This document shows positions 24,434 to 32,732 of a stretch of 37,528 nucleotides of DNA, piece after piece. This DNA comes from WQUF01 sp031549885 (lineage in GTDB: Bacteria; Bacillota; Clostridia; Clostridiales; Clostridiaceae). How positions within the stretch are numbered: the stretch's first letter is position 1; each line of letters opens with the position of its first letter. The notes below the pieces were generated by a model. That model saw nothing but the letters and a program-made list of their open reading frames with translations, ran no database searches and was not told where the DNA came from. The stretch is taken from positions 1-37,528 of the forward strand of contig JAVBPD010000077.1 of the NCBI GenBank assembly GCA_031549885.1. The letters are read 5' to 3'. The position numbers and the translations under genes are program-made.

Positions 24434-25302
24434 GAAAAATTAAAGTTGGAGCAAGGGCTAGCAAGCTTGCAGTTGTTCAAGCAGAAATAGTGATGAATGA
24501 AATTAAAAAGTATGACTGTTCTATAGAGCTTTCTCTTGTAAAGATATCCACAACTGGGGATAAAATACTTGATAAAACTTTAAATAAAATTGGTGGAAAG
24601 AAGCTTTTTGTAAAAGAAATCGAAAAAGCTCTTTTAGATCATGAAATAGACATTGCAGTTCACAGTTATAAGGACATGCCTTATGAAGAGTTAAGCGATT
24701 TACCTATTGTGGCACTGTCAAAGAGAGAAGATCCACGAGATGTTTTAATACTTCCAAATGGAATTTTAACATATGATTATAAAAAACCAATTGGAACTTC
24801 TAGCTTAAGAAGAGAAGTGCAAATAAAAGAGATATTTGAGAAGGTACAAACAATTCCAATAAGAGGAAATGTAAATTCTAGAATTGAAAAGTTAGATAAT
24901 GGAGAGTTTGGTGGAATTATTCTTGCTATGGCAGGGCTTAATAGATTAAATATTTCAAACAGAGTGTCTAGAATATTTTCTCCAGATGAAATGATACCAT
25001 CAACTTCTCAAGGTATACTTGCAGTGCAAGGCAGAAAAGGAGAGGATTTTTCTTATCTTGAAAAATTTCACAATTTAGACTCTGAAGATGAATCTAAAGG
25101 AGAAAGGGAAGTTCAGAAGCTTTTAAATGGAGGGTGCAGCGCTGCCTTTGGGGTTTTTGCAAAAGTATATGGAAATGAAATAAAGATAATGGCCATGTTT
25201 GCATATGAAAATAACCAAATGAAAAAGGCCTCAATATCTGGAGATAGATGGAAAGCTAAGGAATTAGGAGAAAAATTATCAAAAATGCTAAAGGGGATGT
25301 AA
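24430..25302 (+). CDS. hemC: Hydroxymethylbilane synthase (porphobilinogen deaminase)
   Basis: The 290-residue protein joins four porphobilinogens into hydroxymethylbilane. It has KVGARASKLAVVQA, HSYKDMP with the catalytic Asp, GTSSLRREVQ, RGNVNSR, SQGILAVQGR, and Cys236 in NGGCSAAFGVFA, which carries the dipyrromethane cofactor. The start overlaps the cbiJ/sirC stop by four bases. In this operon it feeds B12 rather than haem; no hemE or later haem gene is seen. Confidence 0.96.
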   Translation: MRKIKVGARASKLAVVQAEIVMNEIKKYDCSIELSLVKISTTGDKILDKTLNKIGGKKLFVKEIEKALLDHEIDIAVHSYKDMPYEELSDLPIVALSKREDPRDVLILPNGILTYDYKKPIGTSSLRREVQIKEIFEKVQTIPIRGNVNSRIEKLDNGEFGGIILAMAGLNRLNISNRVSRIFSPDEMIPSTSQGILAVQGRKGEDFSYLEKFHNLDSEDESKGEREVQKLLNGGCSAAFGVFAKVYGNEIKIMAMFAYENNQMKKASISGDRWKAKELGEKLSKMLKGM

Positions 25303-25304
25303 AG

Positions 25305-26804
25305 ATGAAGGTTACTTTAGTTGGAGCTGGGCCATTTGACAGAGAGCTTATGACCATTAAAGGAATGAGGGCTATTAAAAATGCTGATGTTGTTGTATAC
25401 GACAGGCTTATTGGAGAAGAAATAATTAGCATGATTCCTAAACTTGCAGAAAAAATAAACGTAGGAAAGGCTTCAAGCAATCACCCTATTCCTCAAGATG
25501 AGATAAATGAAATACTTCTTAATAAAGCAAAAATGGGTTTAAATGTAGTTAGATTAAAAGGCGGAGATCCATTTTTATTTGGAAGAGGAGGGGAAGAGGT
25601 AGAGTTCCTGAAGAAAAACAACATTGAATTTGAAGTTATTCCAGGCATATCATCATTTTTAGGAGCAAGCTCTTATTCTGGTATTCCAATTACTCATAGG
25701 GATTTCACATCATCAGTGCACATTATAACTGGACATGAAAAGAAAGATAGGGAAATAAATATTGATTTTGAAAGTTTAGTTAAGCTAAATGGTACATTAA
25801 TATTTTTTATGAGCATCGGTACAATAGATCAAATATCAAGCGGGCTCTTAAAGGCAGGAATGGATAAAAATATGCCAGCCTGTGTAATTGAAAGGGCTAC
25901 ATCTAGCAAGCAAAGAGAAATAATAGGCACCATAGAGACATTGCCTGATTTGTTAAAGGAAAACAAAATAATTTCTCCATCATTAATTATAGTAGGAAAG
26001 GTATGCAGCCTTTCTGAAAAGCTAAATTGGTTTAAAAACATGCCATTAAAAAACTTAAGGGTATTAGTTACAAGGGCTAAAGATTCTCAAAGTAAATTAA
26101 TTGGAAGGCTTAAAGAATTAGGTGCAGATGCAATAGAATTTTCTTGTATAAAGATTATGCCTTTAACTTCTAATAATAAACCACTTGATGATTCATTAAA
26201 GAATATTTCCATATTTGATTGGCTGGTATTTACCAGTATAAATGGAGTTAATATTTTTTTTGATTATTTATTTGAAATAGAATTTGATATTAGGAAACTT
26301 CATGGTTTAAAAATTGCAGCTTGTGGAATAGAAACAAAAAAAGAACTAAAAAAACGAGGAATACTATGCGATTTTGTTCCAGATAAATATGACGGAGGAT
26401 CTTTAGGAAATGGGCTTGTAGATTTAATAAAAAATGGTGAAAGAGTGTTATTATTAAGAGCTAAAAAAGCTTCAGATGAAATATTAAATATATTTAACAA
26501 AAACAAGATATCCTATGATGATGTATGCATTTACCATACTGAGTATGAAAAAAATGAAGATGAGTTTATTTCTAAAATGATAAAAAATGGAGAAATTGAC
26601 TATGTAACATTTACAAGTGCCTCTACAGTAGAAGGATTTGTAAAATCTGCTTCTGATTTAGATTTTAAATTAGTAAATGGAATATGCATTGGAGAAAAAA
26701 CAGCTAAAATAGCAAGAGAATATGGCATGAATACTTTTGTTTCAAAGGAAGCTACCATAAATAGCATGATAGAATATTTGAAGGAGATAAACAGCAATGA
26801 TTAA
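25305..26804 (+). CDS. Fusion of uroporphyrinogen-III C-methyltransferase (CobA) and uroporphyrinogen-III synthase (HemD)
   Basis: Residues 1 to about 240 are CobA/SUMT, which puts methyls on C2 and C7 of uroporphyrinogen III to make precorrin-2: VVRLKGGDPFLFGRGGEE, EVIPGISSFLGASSYSG, GIPITHRDFTSS. From about 250 (LRVLVTRAKDSQSK) is HemD, which cyclises hydroxymethylbilane. The cobA-hemD fusion is common in clostridia. The order in the chain is the reverse of the reaction order. The SAM loop, normally GAGPGDPELLT, reads GAGPFDRELMT with Phe11 in place of Gly (codon TTT at 25335-25337); the other methylases here keep Gly, apart from CbiE. GGGGATG before ATG 25305 is the ribosome site. Confidence 0.94.
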   Translation: MKVTLVGAGPFDRELMTIKGMRAIKNADVVVYDRLIGEEIISMIPKLAEKINVGKASSNHPIPQDEINEILLNKAKMGLNVVRLKGGDPFLFGRGGEEVEFLKKNNIEFEVIPGISSFLGASSYSGIPITHRDFTSSVHIITGHEKKDREINIDFESLVKLNGTLIFFMSIGTIDQISSGLLKAGMDKNMPACVIERATSSKQREIIGTIETLPDLLKENKIISPSLIIVGKVCSLSEKLNWFKNMPLKNLRVLVTRAKDSQSKLIGRLKELGADAIEFSCIKIMPLTSNNKPLDDSLKNISIFDWLVFTSINGVNIFFDYLFEIEFDIRKLHGLKIAACGIETKKELKKRGILCDFVPDKYDGGSLGNGLVDLIKNGERVLLLRAKKASDEILNIFNKNKISYDDVCIYHTEYEKNEDEFISKMIKNGEIDYVTFTSASTVEGFVKSASDLDFKLVNGICIGEKTAKIAREYGMNTFVSKEATINSMIEYLKEINSND

Positions 26805-27780
26805 TTATAGACCAAGGTTATTGAGAGAAAACGAAATAATTAGAAAAATGGCAAGAGAAACTAGAATGTCAAGTTCCTCATTAATACTTCCTTTTTTTAT
26901 TAGAGAAGGAGAAAACATTGTTGAGGATATTCCTTCAATGGATGGGCAAAAGCGTTATAGCAAGGACACAATAAAATATGGCATTGAAGATGCATTAAAG
27001 CATAACATAAATTCATTTTTATTATTTGGCATACCAGATCACAAGGATGAAATAGGGACAAGTGCCTATGAAAAAAACGGAGTTGTGCAAGAGTGTGTAA
27101 GGGAAATAAAAAATGAATTTGGCAATGATGTTTATATAATTACAGATATTTGTTTATGTGAATATACATCTCATGGGCATTGTGGCCTTATTAAAGATGG
27201 ACATGTATCTAATGATGATACTTTAGAAATATTATCAAAAATTGCCCTATCACATGTGGAAGCAGGATGCGACATGGTTGCTCCTTCAGATATGATGGAT
27301 GGCAGAGTTTTATTTATAAGGAAAAGCCTTGATAAAGAAGGGCATTTTAATGCGCCTATTATGAGTTATGCATCAAAATATGCTTCTTCCTTTTACGGTC
27401 CTTTTAGAGAAGCTGCAGGGTCTGCACCTAAATTTGGAGATAGAAAATCATATCAAATGGATTATCATAATTCAAAAGAAGCTAAAAAAGAAGCAATTTT
27501 AGATATTGAAGAAGGTGCAGATATTATTATTGTTAAACCAGCATTATCCTATTTAGATGTTGTTAAAGAAGTATCTCAAATTTCAAGGGTGCCTGTAGCT
27601 GCATATAGCGTCAGCGGAGAATATTCAATGATTAAAGCAGCAGCAAAGATGGGGCTTATTGATGAATACAATATGATGTGTGAAACAGCAGTGAGCATTT
27701 TTAGAGCAGGGGCGGATATTTTAATTACATATTTTGCAAAAGAAATATCAGATGCCATTAAAAAAGGTGACATTGGTTAA
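26797..27780 (+). CDS. hemB: Delta-aminolevulinic acid dehydratase (porphobilinogen synthase)
   Basis: The 327-residue protein condenses two aminolevulinates into porphobilinogen. Schiff-base lysines are Lys194 (SYASKYASSFYGPFREA) and Lys247 (IIIVKPALSYLDVV). Cys119, Cys121 and Cys129 in DICLCEYTSHGHCG form the zinc site, so this is the Zn-dependent type. It overlaps the cobA/hemD end by eight bases, with AAGGAGAT as ribosome site. It is the first enzyme of the pathway represented in the operon. Confidence 0.97.
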   Translation: MINYRPRLLRENEIIRKMARETRMSSSSLILPFFIREGENIVEDIPSMDGQKRYSKDTIKYGIEDALKHNINSFLLFGIPDHKDEIGTSAYEKNGVVQECVREIKNEFGNDVYIITDICLCEYTSHGHCGLIKDGHVSNDDTLEILSKIALSHVEAGCDMVAPSDMMDGRVLFIRKSLDKEGHFNAPIMSYASKYASSFYGPFREAAGSAPKFGDRKSYQMDYHNSKEAKKEAILDIEEGADIIIVKPALSYLDVVKEVSQISRVPVAAYSVSGEYSMIKAAAKMGLIDEYNMMCETAVSIFRAGADILITYFAKEISDAIKKGDIG

Positions 27781-27798
27781 AAGAAGGAGGGTTTTTAT

Positions 27799-28158
27799 TT
27801 GGAAGGGATTTTAATAGTAGCTCATGGAAGCAGAGCAAGGGAAACAGAGGTAACGCTGGAAAAAATAATAGATATTGTAAAAGAAAAGCTAAAAGATTGT
27901 TTAATTGAATATGGTTTTATGGAATTTAGCGATAAAAACATTTCAAAAGGGTTAAATAGCTTAATGGAAAAAGGAGTTAACAAAATTAAAGTAGTTCCAT
28001 ATTTTTTGTTTGATGGAATACATATTAAAGAGGATATTCCAAATGAAATAAATGAAATTATGAAAAACCATAAAGATGTTAAAGTGACATTTACAAAGAC
28101 CTTAGGTACAGATGAAAGACTTGCTGATATATTAATTGACAATATTAATTTTAATTAG
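27799..28158 (+). CDS. cbiX: Sirohydrochlorin cobaltochelatase, short form CbiX
   Basis: The 119-residue protein matches the small homodimeric CbiX(S), which inserts Co2+ into sirohydrochlorin at the start of the anaerobic branch. His9 in IVAHGSR and His75 in FDGIHIKEDIP are the metal and catalytic histidines of the family. TTG 27799 is the start, seven bases after AGGAGGG. Unlike long CbiX forms it has one domain and no His-rich or iron-sulfur tail. Confidence 0.93.
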   Translation: MEGILIVAHGSRARETEVTLEKIIDIVKEKLKDCLIEYGFMEFSDKNISKGLNSLMEKGVNKIKVVPYFLFDGIHIKEDIPNEINEIMKNHKDVKVTFTKTLGTDERLADILIDNINFN

Positions 28159-28169
28159 GATTTAAAGTT

Positions 28170-29351
28170 ATGAAAAAGTTATACATAATTGGATTTGGAG
28201 TAGGAAATAAAGATGTTTTAACAGTTGAAGCTTTAAAGATTATTGAAAATTCTACAAAAATAATCAGCACAAAGAGAATAAGCAGCACTGATAAAAATAT
28301 AAAGTGCTGCAGTCTTTTAGAAATCGAAGAAGAGATTATTAATAATGAAAATGAGGAATTGACTATTTTAGTTTCTGGAGATTGTAGTTTTTTTAGCATT
28401 TCAAAGCTTATTATAAATAAATTCTCAAAATTATATGATATACGTTTAATAAGCGGCATAAGCAGCATTCAATATTTATGCAGTAAAATTAAAGTTTCAT
28501 ATGATGATGGAATTATAAAAAGCCTTCATGGAAGGTTTGGAGAAGTTGTTCCTCTTGTTTCTTATAATAAAAAAGTATTTTTATTAACTGGAGGTAAATA
28601 TAAAGCTCAGGATATTTGTATGGAATTATATAAATATGGGCTTGAAAATGTGAATGTAACAGTTGGTGAAAATTTATCCTATGAAAATGAAAGAATTATA
28701 ACAAAAACTCCTTCTATTTTAAAAGATGAAGTTTTTAGCCATTTATCTGTAATGTATATTGAAAATAAGAATGCAGTTAATCCATTTTTAGGGATAGAAG
28801 ATAAAAGCTTTGTTAGAGGGGATGTACCTATGACTAAAGAAGAGGTTAGGTGGATTTCAATAAACAAACTAAAAATAGAACAAACTGATATTATATATGA
28901 TATTGGAGCAGGTACAGGCTCTGTTTCCATTGAAATGGCTAGAAAAGCAAATTGTGGCTTTGTGTATGCAATAGAAATGAATGAAGATGCCATAAAGCTT
29001 ATTGAGGAAAATAAAATTAAACATGGTTCATACAATATAGAAATAGTTCACTCAAAGGCGCCAGATAATATGGGTGATTTACCTGTGCCAAATAAAGCTT
29101 TTATAGGTGGAAGTTCTGGAAACATGGATGAAATAATTAATTTTTTACTCAAAAGAAATCCTAAAATTAAAATTGTAGCAAATGCTATAACAATTCAAAG
29201 TTTAAATAATATTATAAATAATTTTAAAGAAAACAATATTTTATACGATGTAACTTGTGTAAATATTTCAAAATCAAAAAAAGCTGGATCTTATGACATG
29301 ATGATGGCTCAAAATCCAGTGTATATAGTATGTGGTGAAAAGAATGAATAG
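28170..29351 (+). CDS. Fusion of cobalt-precorrin-7 C5-methyltransferase (CbiE) and precorrin-6B/C15 methyltransferase, decarboxylating (CbiT)
   Basis: Residues 1 to about 205 are CbiE (ILVSGDCSFFS, ISGISSIQYLCSKI, SLHGRFGE). From about 213 (FVRGDVPMTKEEVRW) is CbiT, a class I methyltransferase with SAM motif YDIGAGTGSVSIEMA and AFIGGSSGNMDEII. The chain methylates C5 and C15 and decarboxylates the C12 acetate, like CobL of the aerobic pathway. In CbiE the usual GxGPGN loop reads GFGVGNKDVLT. It starts 11 bases after cbiX with a weak ribosome site, and overlaps cbiA by eight bases. Confidence 0.95.
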   Translation: MKKLYIIGFGVGNKDVLTVEALKIIENSTKIISTKRISSTDKNIKCCSLLEIEEEIINNENEELTILVSGDCSFFSISKLIINKFSKLYDIRLISGISSIQYLCSKIKVSYDDGIIKSLHGRFGEVVPLVSYNKKVFLLTGGKYKAQDICMELYKYGLENVNVTVGENLSYENERIITKTPSILKDEVFSHLSVMYIENKNAVNPFLGIEDKSFVRGDVPMTKEEVRWISINKLKIEQTDIIYDIGAGTGSVSIEMARKANCGFVYAIEMNEDAIKLIEENKIKHGSYNIEIVHSKAPDNMGDLPVPNKAFIGGSSGNMDEIINFLLKRNPKIKIVANAITIQSLNNIINNFKENNILYDVTCVNISKSKKAGSYDMMMAQNPVYIVCGEKNE

Positions 29352-30693
29352 AATAATGATTGCGTCAACAGGCAGCTCATGTGGAAAGACAACCATGGTA
29401 TGCGGTTTTTTAAAAGCACTAAAGGACATGGGGAAAAATATAGTTTCATTTAAATGTGGCCCAGACTATGTGGATCCAATGTTTCATAAAAAAGTATTAG
29501 CTGTACCTTCATACAACCTTGATGTGGTAATGGTGCAAGAGGACAGGGTAAAATATTTATTAAAACTCAATTCTAAGGATATGGACTTTGCTCTTATTGA
29601 AGGGGTTATGGGCTTATATGATGGTATCGGCAATGAAGGATATGGGTCTTGTAATTACATTTCAATTATTACAGAAACTCCTGTATTATTAGTAGTAAAT
29701 GCAACAGGAAAATTTAATTCAGTGTGTGCAGAAATCAGCGGGTATTTAAATTATAAAAGCAATAATATAAAAGGAATTATTTTAAACAATGTATCTAATG
29801 AGATGTATGAAAGATACAAAAGCTTAATTGAAAAAGAGTTAAATGTAAAAGTTGTTGGATATCTTCCTAAAATGAAAAATATATCTATAGACTCAAGATA
29901 TTTAGGTTTAGTTTTAGAAAATGAAATAGATGAAAAGATCAATATTTTAGGAGATACCATTAAAAAGACTATTGATTTTGATTTAGTGTTTGAATTATCA
30001 AAAGCTCCAGAAATAAAAATACAAATAGATGAAATTAAAAAGATCTTTAACGACTTAAATATTTATATATCTAAAGATGAAGCATTTTGTTTTTTATATG
30101 ATGATAATATAAAGCTTTTAAAAATGTTAGGTGCAAATATTCATTATTTCTCTCCAATAAGCGATAATGAAATTCCTGAGCATGCTGATGGAATTATGTT
30201 ATTTGGTGGATACCCAGAGCTTTTTGCAAAAGAATTAAGCGAAAACATTAGATTTAAAAATAGCATAAAAAGTGCAGTTAATAGGGGAGTACCTGTTTAT
30301 GCTGAAGGTGGAGGGTTTATGTATTTACAAGAAAGCATAACAGATATAGATAATAATACTTATCCTATGGTTTCTGCAGTAGAAGGGAAAAGCACCATGA
30401 CAAATAAAAATCAAAACTTTGGATATTTAACTTTAGTTTCAAATAAAGATAATTTAATGTGTAAAAAAAATGAAAAAATTAGCGCTCATGAATTTCATTA
30501 TTCTAAAAGTACCAATAATGGGGATGCGTTTACTGGAATAAAAAGGCGGGATAACTCTTCATATCAATGCATAATTGGAAATGAAACTTTATATGCAGGA
30601 TATCCTCAAATAAATTTTTGGTCAAATCCGGATTTCTTAATTAATTTTTTAAAAAAGTGCGAAAAAAGAAAAGGTGAAGTAAATGAATTTTAA
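29344..30693 (+). CDS. cbiA: Cobyrinate a,c-diamide synthase CbiA with degenerate glutaminase site
   Basis: CbiA amidates the a and c acetates of cobyrinate using ATP and an ammonia donor. The N-terminal ATPase domain is intact: ASTGSSCGKTTMVCG, FKCGPDYVDPMFHKK, IEGVMGLYDG. The amidotransferase domain (from about residue 240, LFGGYPELFAKELS) lacks its nucleophile: the usual AECGG reads AEGGG, Gly322 (codon GGT at 30307-30309). Near the end, the usual YxHxHF reads YPQINF (Gln422, Asn424), so the His is gone too. AHEFHYS is kept. Glutamine hydrolysis is therefore unlikely; free ammonia may be used. Start ATG 29344 follows GGTGA by five bases; an in-frame GTG at 29332 is rejected. The frame is full length (449 residues) and overlaps cbiC by 11 bases. 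Confidence 0.93.
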   Translation: MNRIMIASTGSSCGKTTMVCGFLKALKDMGKNIVSFKCGPDYVDPMFHKKVLAVPSYNLDVVMVQEDRVKYLLKLNSKDMDFALIEGVMGLYDGIGNEGYGSCNYISIITETPVLLVVNATGKFNSVCAEISGYLNYKSNNIKGIILNNVSNEMYERYKSLIEKELNVKVVGYLPKMKNISIDSRYLGLVLENEIDEKINILGDTIKKTIDFDLVFELSKAPEIKIQIDEIKKIFNDLNIYISKDEAFCFLYDDNIKLLKMLGANIHYFSPISDNEIPEHADGIMLFGGYPELFAKELSENIRFKNSIKSAVNRGVPVYAEGGGFMYLQESITDIDNNTYPMVSAVEGKSTMTNKNQNFGYLTLVSNKDNLMCKKNEKISAHEFHYSKSTNNGDAFTGIKRRDNSSYQCIIGNETLYAGYPQINFWSNPDFLINFLKKCEKRKGEVNEF

Positions 30694-31318
30694 TATGAAC
30701 CCAGAGGAAATAGAAAAAAGAAGCTTTGAAATAATATCTGAAACTATTGGAAACAGAGAAATTGCTAAAGAAAACGAAATGGTTATTAAAAGAGTAATAC
30801 ATACATCAGCTGATTTTGATTATTTAGATAATCTTAAATTTTCAAAGGATGTGGTAAAAAATACTGTAGAAATTTTAAAAAAAGGCGCATGTATTGTAAC
30901 AGATACGAGAATGGCATGGGCTGGAATAAATAAAAAATCCTTAGAAAAACTAAATGGAGAGGTACAATGCTTTATAGATCACGAGGAAATAGAAAAAATA
31001 GCTAAGGAAAGAGGGATTACAAGGTCAGCAGTTTCAATGGAATATGCAATAAAAAAAATAGATAAGCCAATTATTTTTGCCATAGGAAATGCTCCTACAG
31101 CACTAATAAAGCTTTACGAAATTATAAAATCAAAAGAGTATATTCCAAAGCTTATTATTGGAGTGCCAGTTGGCTTTGTAAATGTTGTAGAATCAAAGGA
31201 ATTAATCATGTCACTAGATATACCTTATATTGTTGCTAAAGGTAGAAAAGGTGGAAGCAACGTTGCAGCTGCTATTTGTAATGCATTGATAAATAACGCT
31301 TTGACTAATAATTCTTAA
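30683..31318 (+). CDS. cbiC: Cobalt-precorrin-8 methylmutase CbiC
   Basis: The 211-residue protein moves the C11 methyl to C12 to give cobyrinate. Catalytic His40 is in RVIHTSADFDY; TDTRMAWAGI, AIGNAPTALIKL and GVPVGFVNVVESKE are further family blocks, and the end AKGRKGGSNVAAAICNAL matches. AGGTGA lies five bases before ATG 30683. It is the last gene of the operon, followed by a strong terminator. Functionally it acts before CbiA. Confidence 0.96.
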   Translation: MNFNMNPEEIEKRSFEIISETIGNREIAKENEMVIKRVIHTSADFDYLDNLKFSKDVVKNTVEILKKGACIVTDTRMAWAGINKKSLEKLNGEVQCFIDHEEIEKIAKERGITRSAVSMEYAIKKIDKPIIFAIGNAPTALIKLYEIIKSKEYIPKLIIGVPVGFVNVVESKELIMSLDIPYIVAKGRKGGSNVAAAICNALINNALTNNS

Positions 31319-31328
31319 AGTTAAATTT

Positions 31329-31376
31329 AAGGGCTGTTAAAATTTTAGACCAATTATTTTAACAGCCCTTTTTATT
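31329..31376. terminator. Terminator after cbiC, shared with the convergent DHHW gene
   Basis: A perfect 14-bp stem, aagggctgttaaaa (31329-31342) and ttttaacagccctt (31357-31370), runs into a T-rich tail on the plus strand. It closes the 12.4-kb cobalamin operon. Confidence 0.9.
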
Positions 31377-32718
31377 AATTTATGCAATTGTTAAATGAAT
31401 TCATCCAAGTAGGATTGGATGGAACAAATATATAGTTAATGCATAGTATTTCTTTTATGCTATTATCATTTACAAATTTAGGTATGCTCATATTTATTTG
31501 CCTAGGATCCATAACATAAATGTCCTCATAGTTATTTACTAAAAATGGAACTAGTGCATTTCCATAGGATTCTTTGACAACGAGTATTTTTTTACCATTT
31601 TTTTGCTGTGTATTTATATGTAAAAGAGGAGTATCTCCAGTTATAAAAGCTAAATATTTGTTAGAGCTTTCAATATTTGTAGTGATAACATCAATAGGGT
31701 AACCAGCTTGCATCAAAGAGTCAGGATAAACTGTGCCAGTGCTTTTTACTTCAGGCATAAAATATTCAACGTAATCTGGATTATTAAGAAGTTTTTCACT
31801 TTGAGTATATGTATACAAAGAGCCTAAAAAGCCGTCAATTTGGCCTCTTGTTAGTTTATTAATATCTACAGCATCAAAATTGGCGGATTTAGCAAATGCC
31901 TTATAACCATAATAAGCACCACGAGCTGTCCAGTGATGATCAGTTCTAAAATACAAATACTCATCTATATGCGGGGCAATTTTTGAATAAGCATCAACAG
32001 CTTTAACGCCTTTTAATGCATCATAAACTATTTTAATGGCATCTTTTTCAGAATGTATGCCAGTGTGATATTCATTAGGAGAATAAAATTCAATTGCAGT
32101 TGGAGCAAGTAAATTATAAACTTGCACACCTGGAGCATTTTCCTGCAGCTTATTCATTGAATTTGCGTAAGCTAAAAGAGAATCTTCATCGATACCATAA
32201 TATTCCATGGCTCTATTATCTGCAATTAAAATAGAATTATTGTCCTCAACATCTTTAGGTGGTGGCAACTGAGGGACCTTTTCAGAATCATTTTCTGTTT
32301 TATTAGTGGTGTTAATAGTAGTATTAACAGTAGTATTAATGCGAGCAGTATTATTATCAGGAGGTTTTAAAGCTTCCCCTGTGCCTAAGTCTGGCTTTTT
32401 AACATCCACGATTTCAATGCCATCCTTATTGGTTTTAGTGTATAATGCCATGAGCTTTTTATTTGCACTCATAAAGAAATTTCTAAATGGAAATTGATCT
32501 GAAAAGTAATCAGTTAATTTTTTAGTATATTCACCATTAAAATAAGAACCAAAGGAAAACTTAGGTTTTTGTTCTAAAGTTCTTTTTTCGCTTTCTGATA
32601 TTTGCGAATCCTTATGAAAAATAAAGCATATGTTAAAAAAAGCTATAGATATAAAAAAAACCAATATAGGAACCATTAAGTTTCTCTTTAAAAATTTTTT
32701 TTCTCTTTTGTATCTCAT
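31375..32718 (-). CDS. DHHW/AlgJ-like membrane-anchored protein
   Basis: The 447-residue protein has one N-terminal membrane anchor (about 14-33), a Pro/Asn/Thr-rich linker (about 115-160, with NTTVNTTINTTNKT) and an SGNH-like domain with TDHHWTARGAYYGY, the mark of DHHW-family proteins, and VVKESYGNALVPFL near the end. Such proteins are related to AlgJ/AlgX and work outside the membrane with an MBOAT protein to O-acetylate polysaccharide. The MBOAT gene lies 14 bases upstream on the same strand, the expected partner. The polymer is unknown. Confidence 0.9.
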   Translation of the reverse strand: MRYKREKKFLKRNLMVPILVFFISIAFFNICFIFHKDSQISESEKRTLEQKPKFSFGSYFNGEYTKKLTDYFSDQFPFRNFFMSANKKLMALYTKTNKDGIEIVDVKKPDLGTGEALKPPDNNTARINTTVNTTINTTNKTENDSEKVPQLPPPKDVEDNNSILIADNRAMEYYGIDEDSLLAYANSMNKLQENAPGVQVYNLLAPTAIEFYSPNEYHTGIHSEKDAIKIVYDALKGVKAVDAYSKIAPHIDEYLYFRTDHHWTARGAYYGYKAFAKSANFDAVDINKLTRGQIDGFLGSLYTYTQSEKLLNNPDYVEYFMPEVKSTGTVYPDSLMQAGYPIDVITTNIESSNKYLAFITGDTPLLHINTQQKNGKKILVVKESYGNALVPFLVNNYEDIYVMDPRQINMSIPKFVNDNSIKEILCINYIFVPSNPTWMNSFNNCIN

Positions 32719-32732
32719 ATTAACCCTTTCCT

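Noticed and set aside
28679..29035. 118-codon minus-strand frame in cbiET
   Set aside because: It is antisense to the CbiT SAM-binding domain and has no supporting signals.
32270..32345. Tandem nucleotide repeat in the DHHW gene as a possible CRISPR or mobile trace
   Set aside because: It encodes a short Asn-Thr-Thr repeat in a linker, in frame, with no spacers or flanking duplications.
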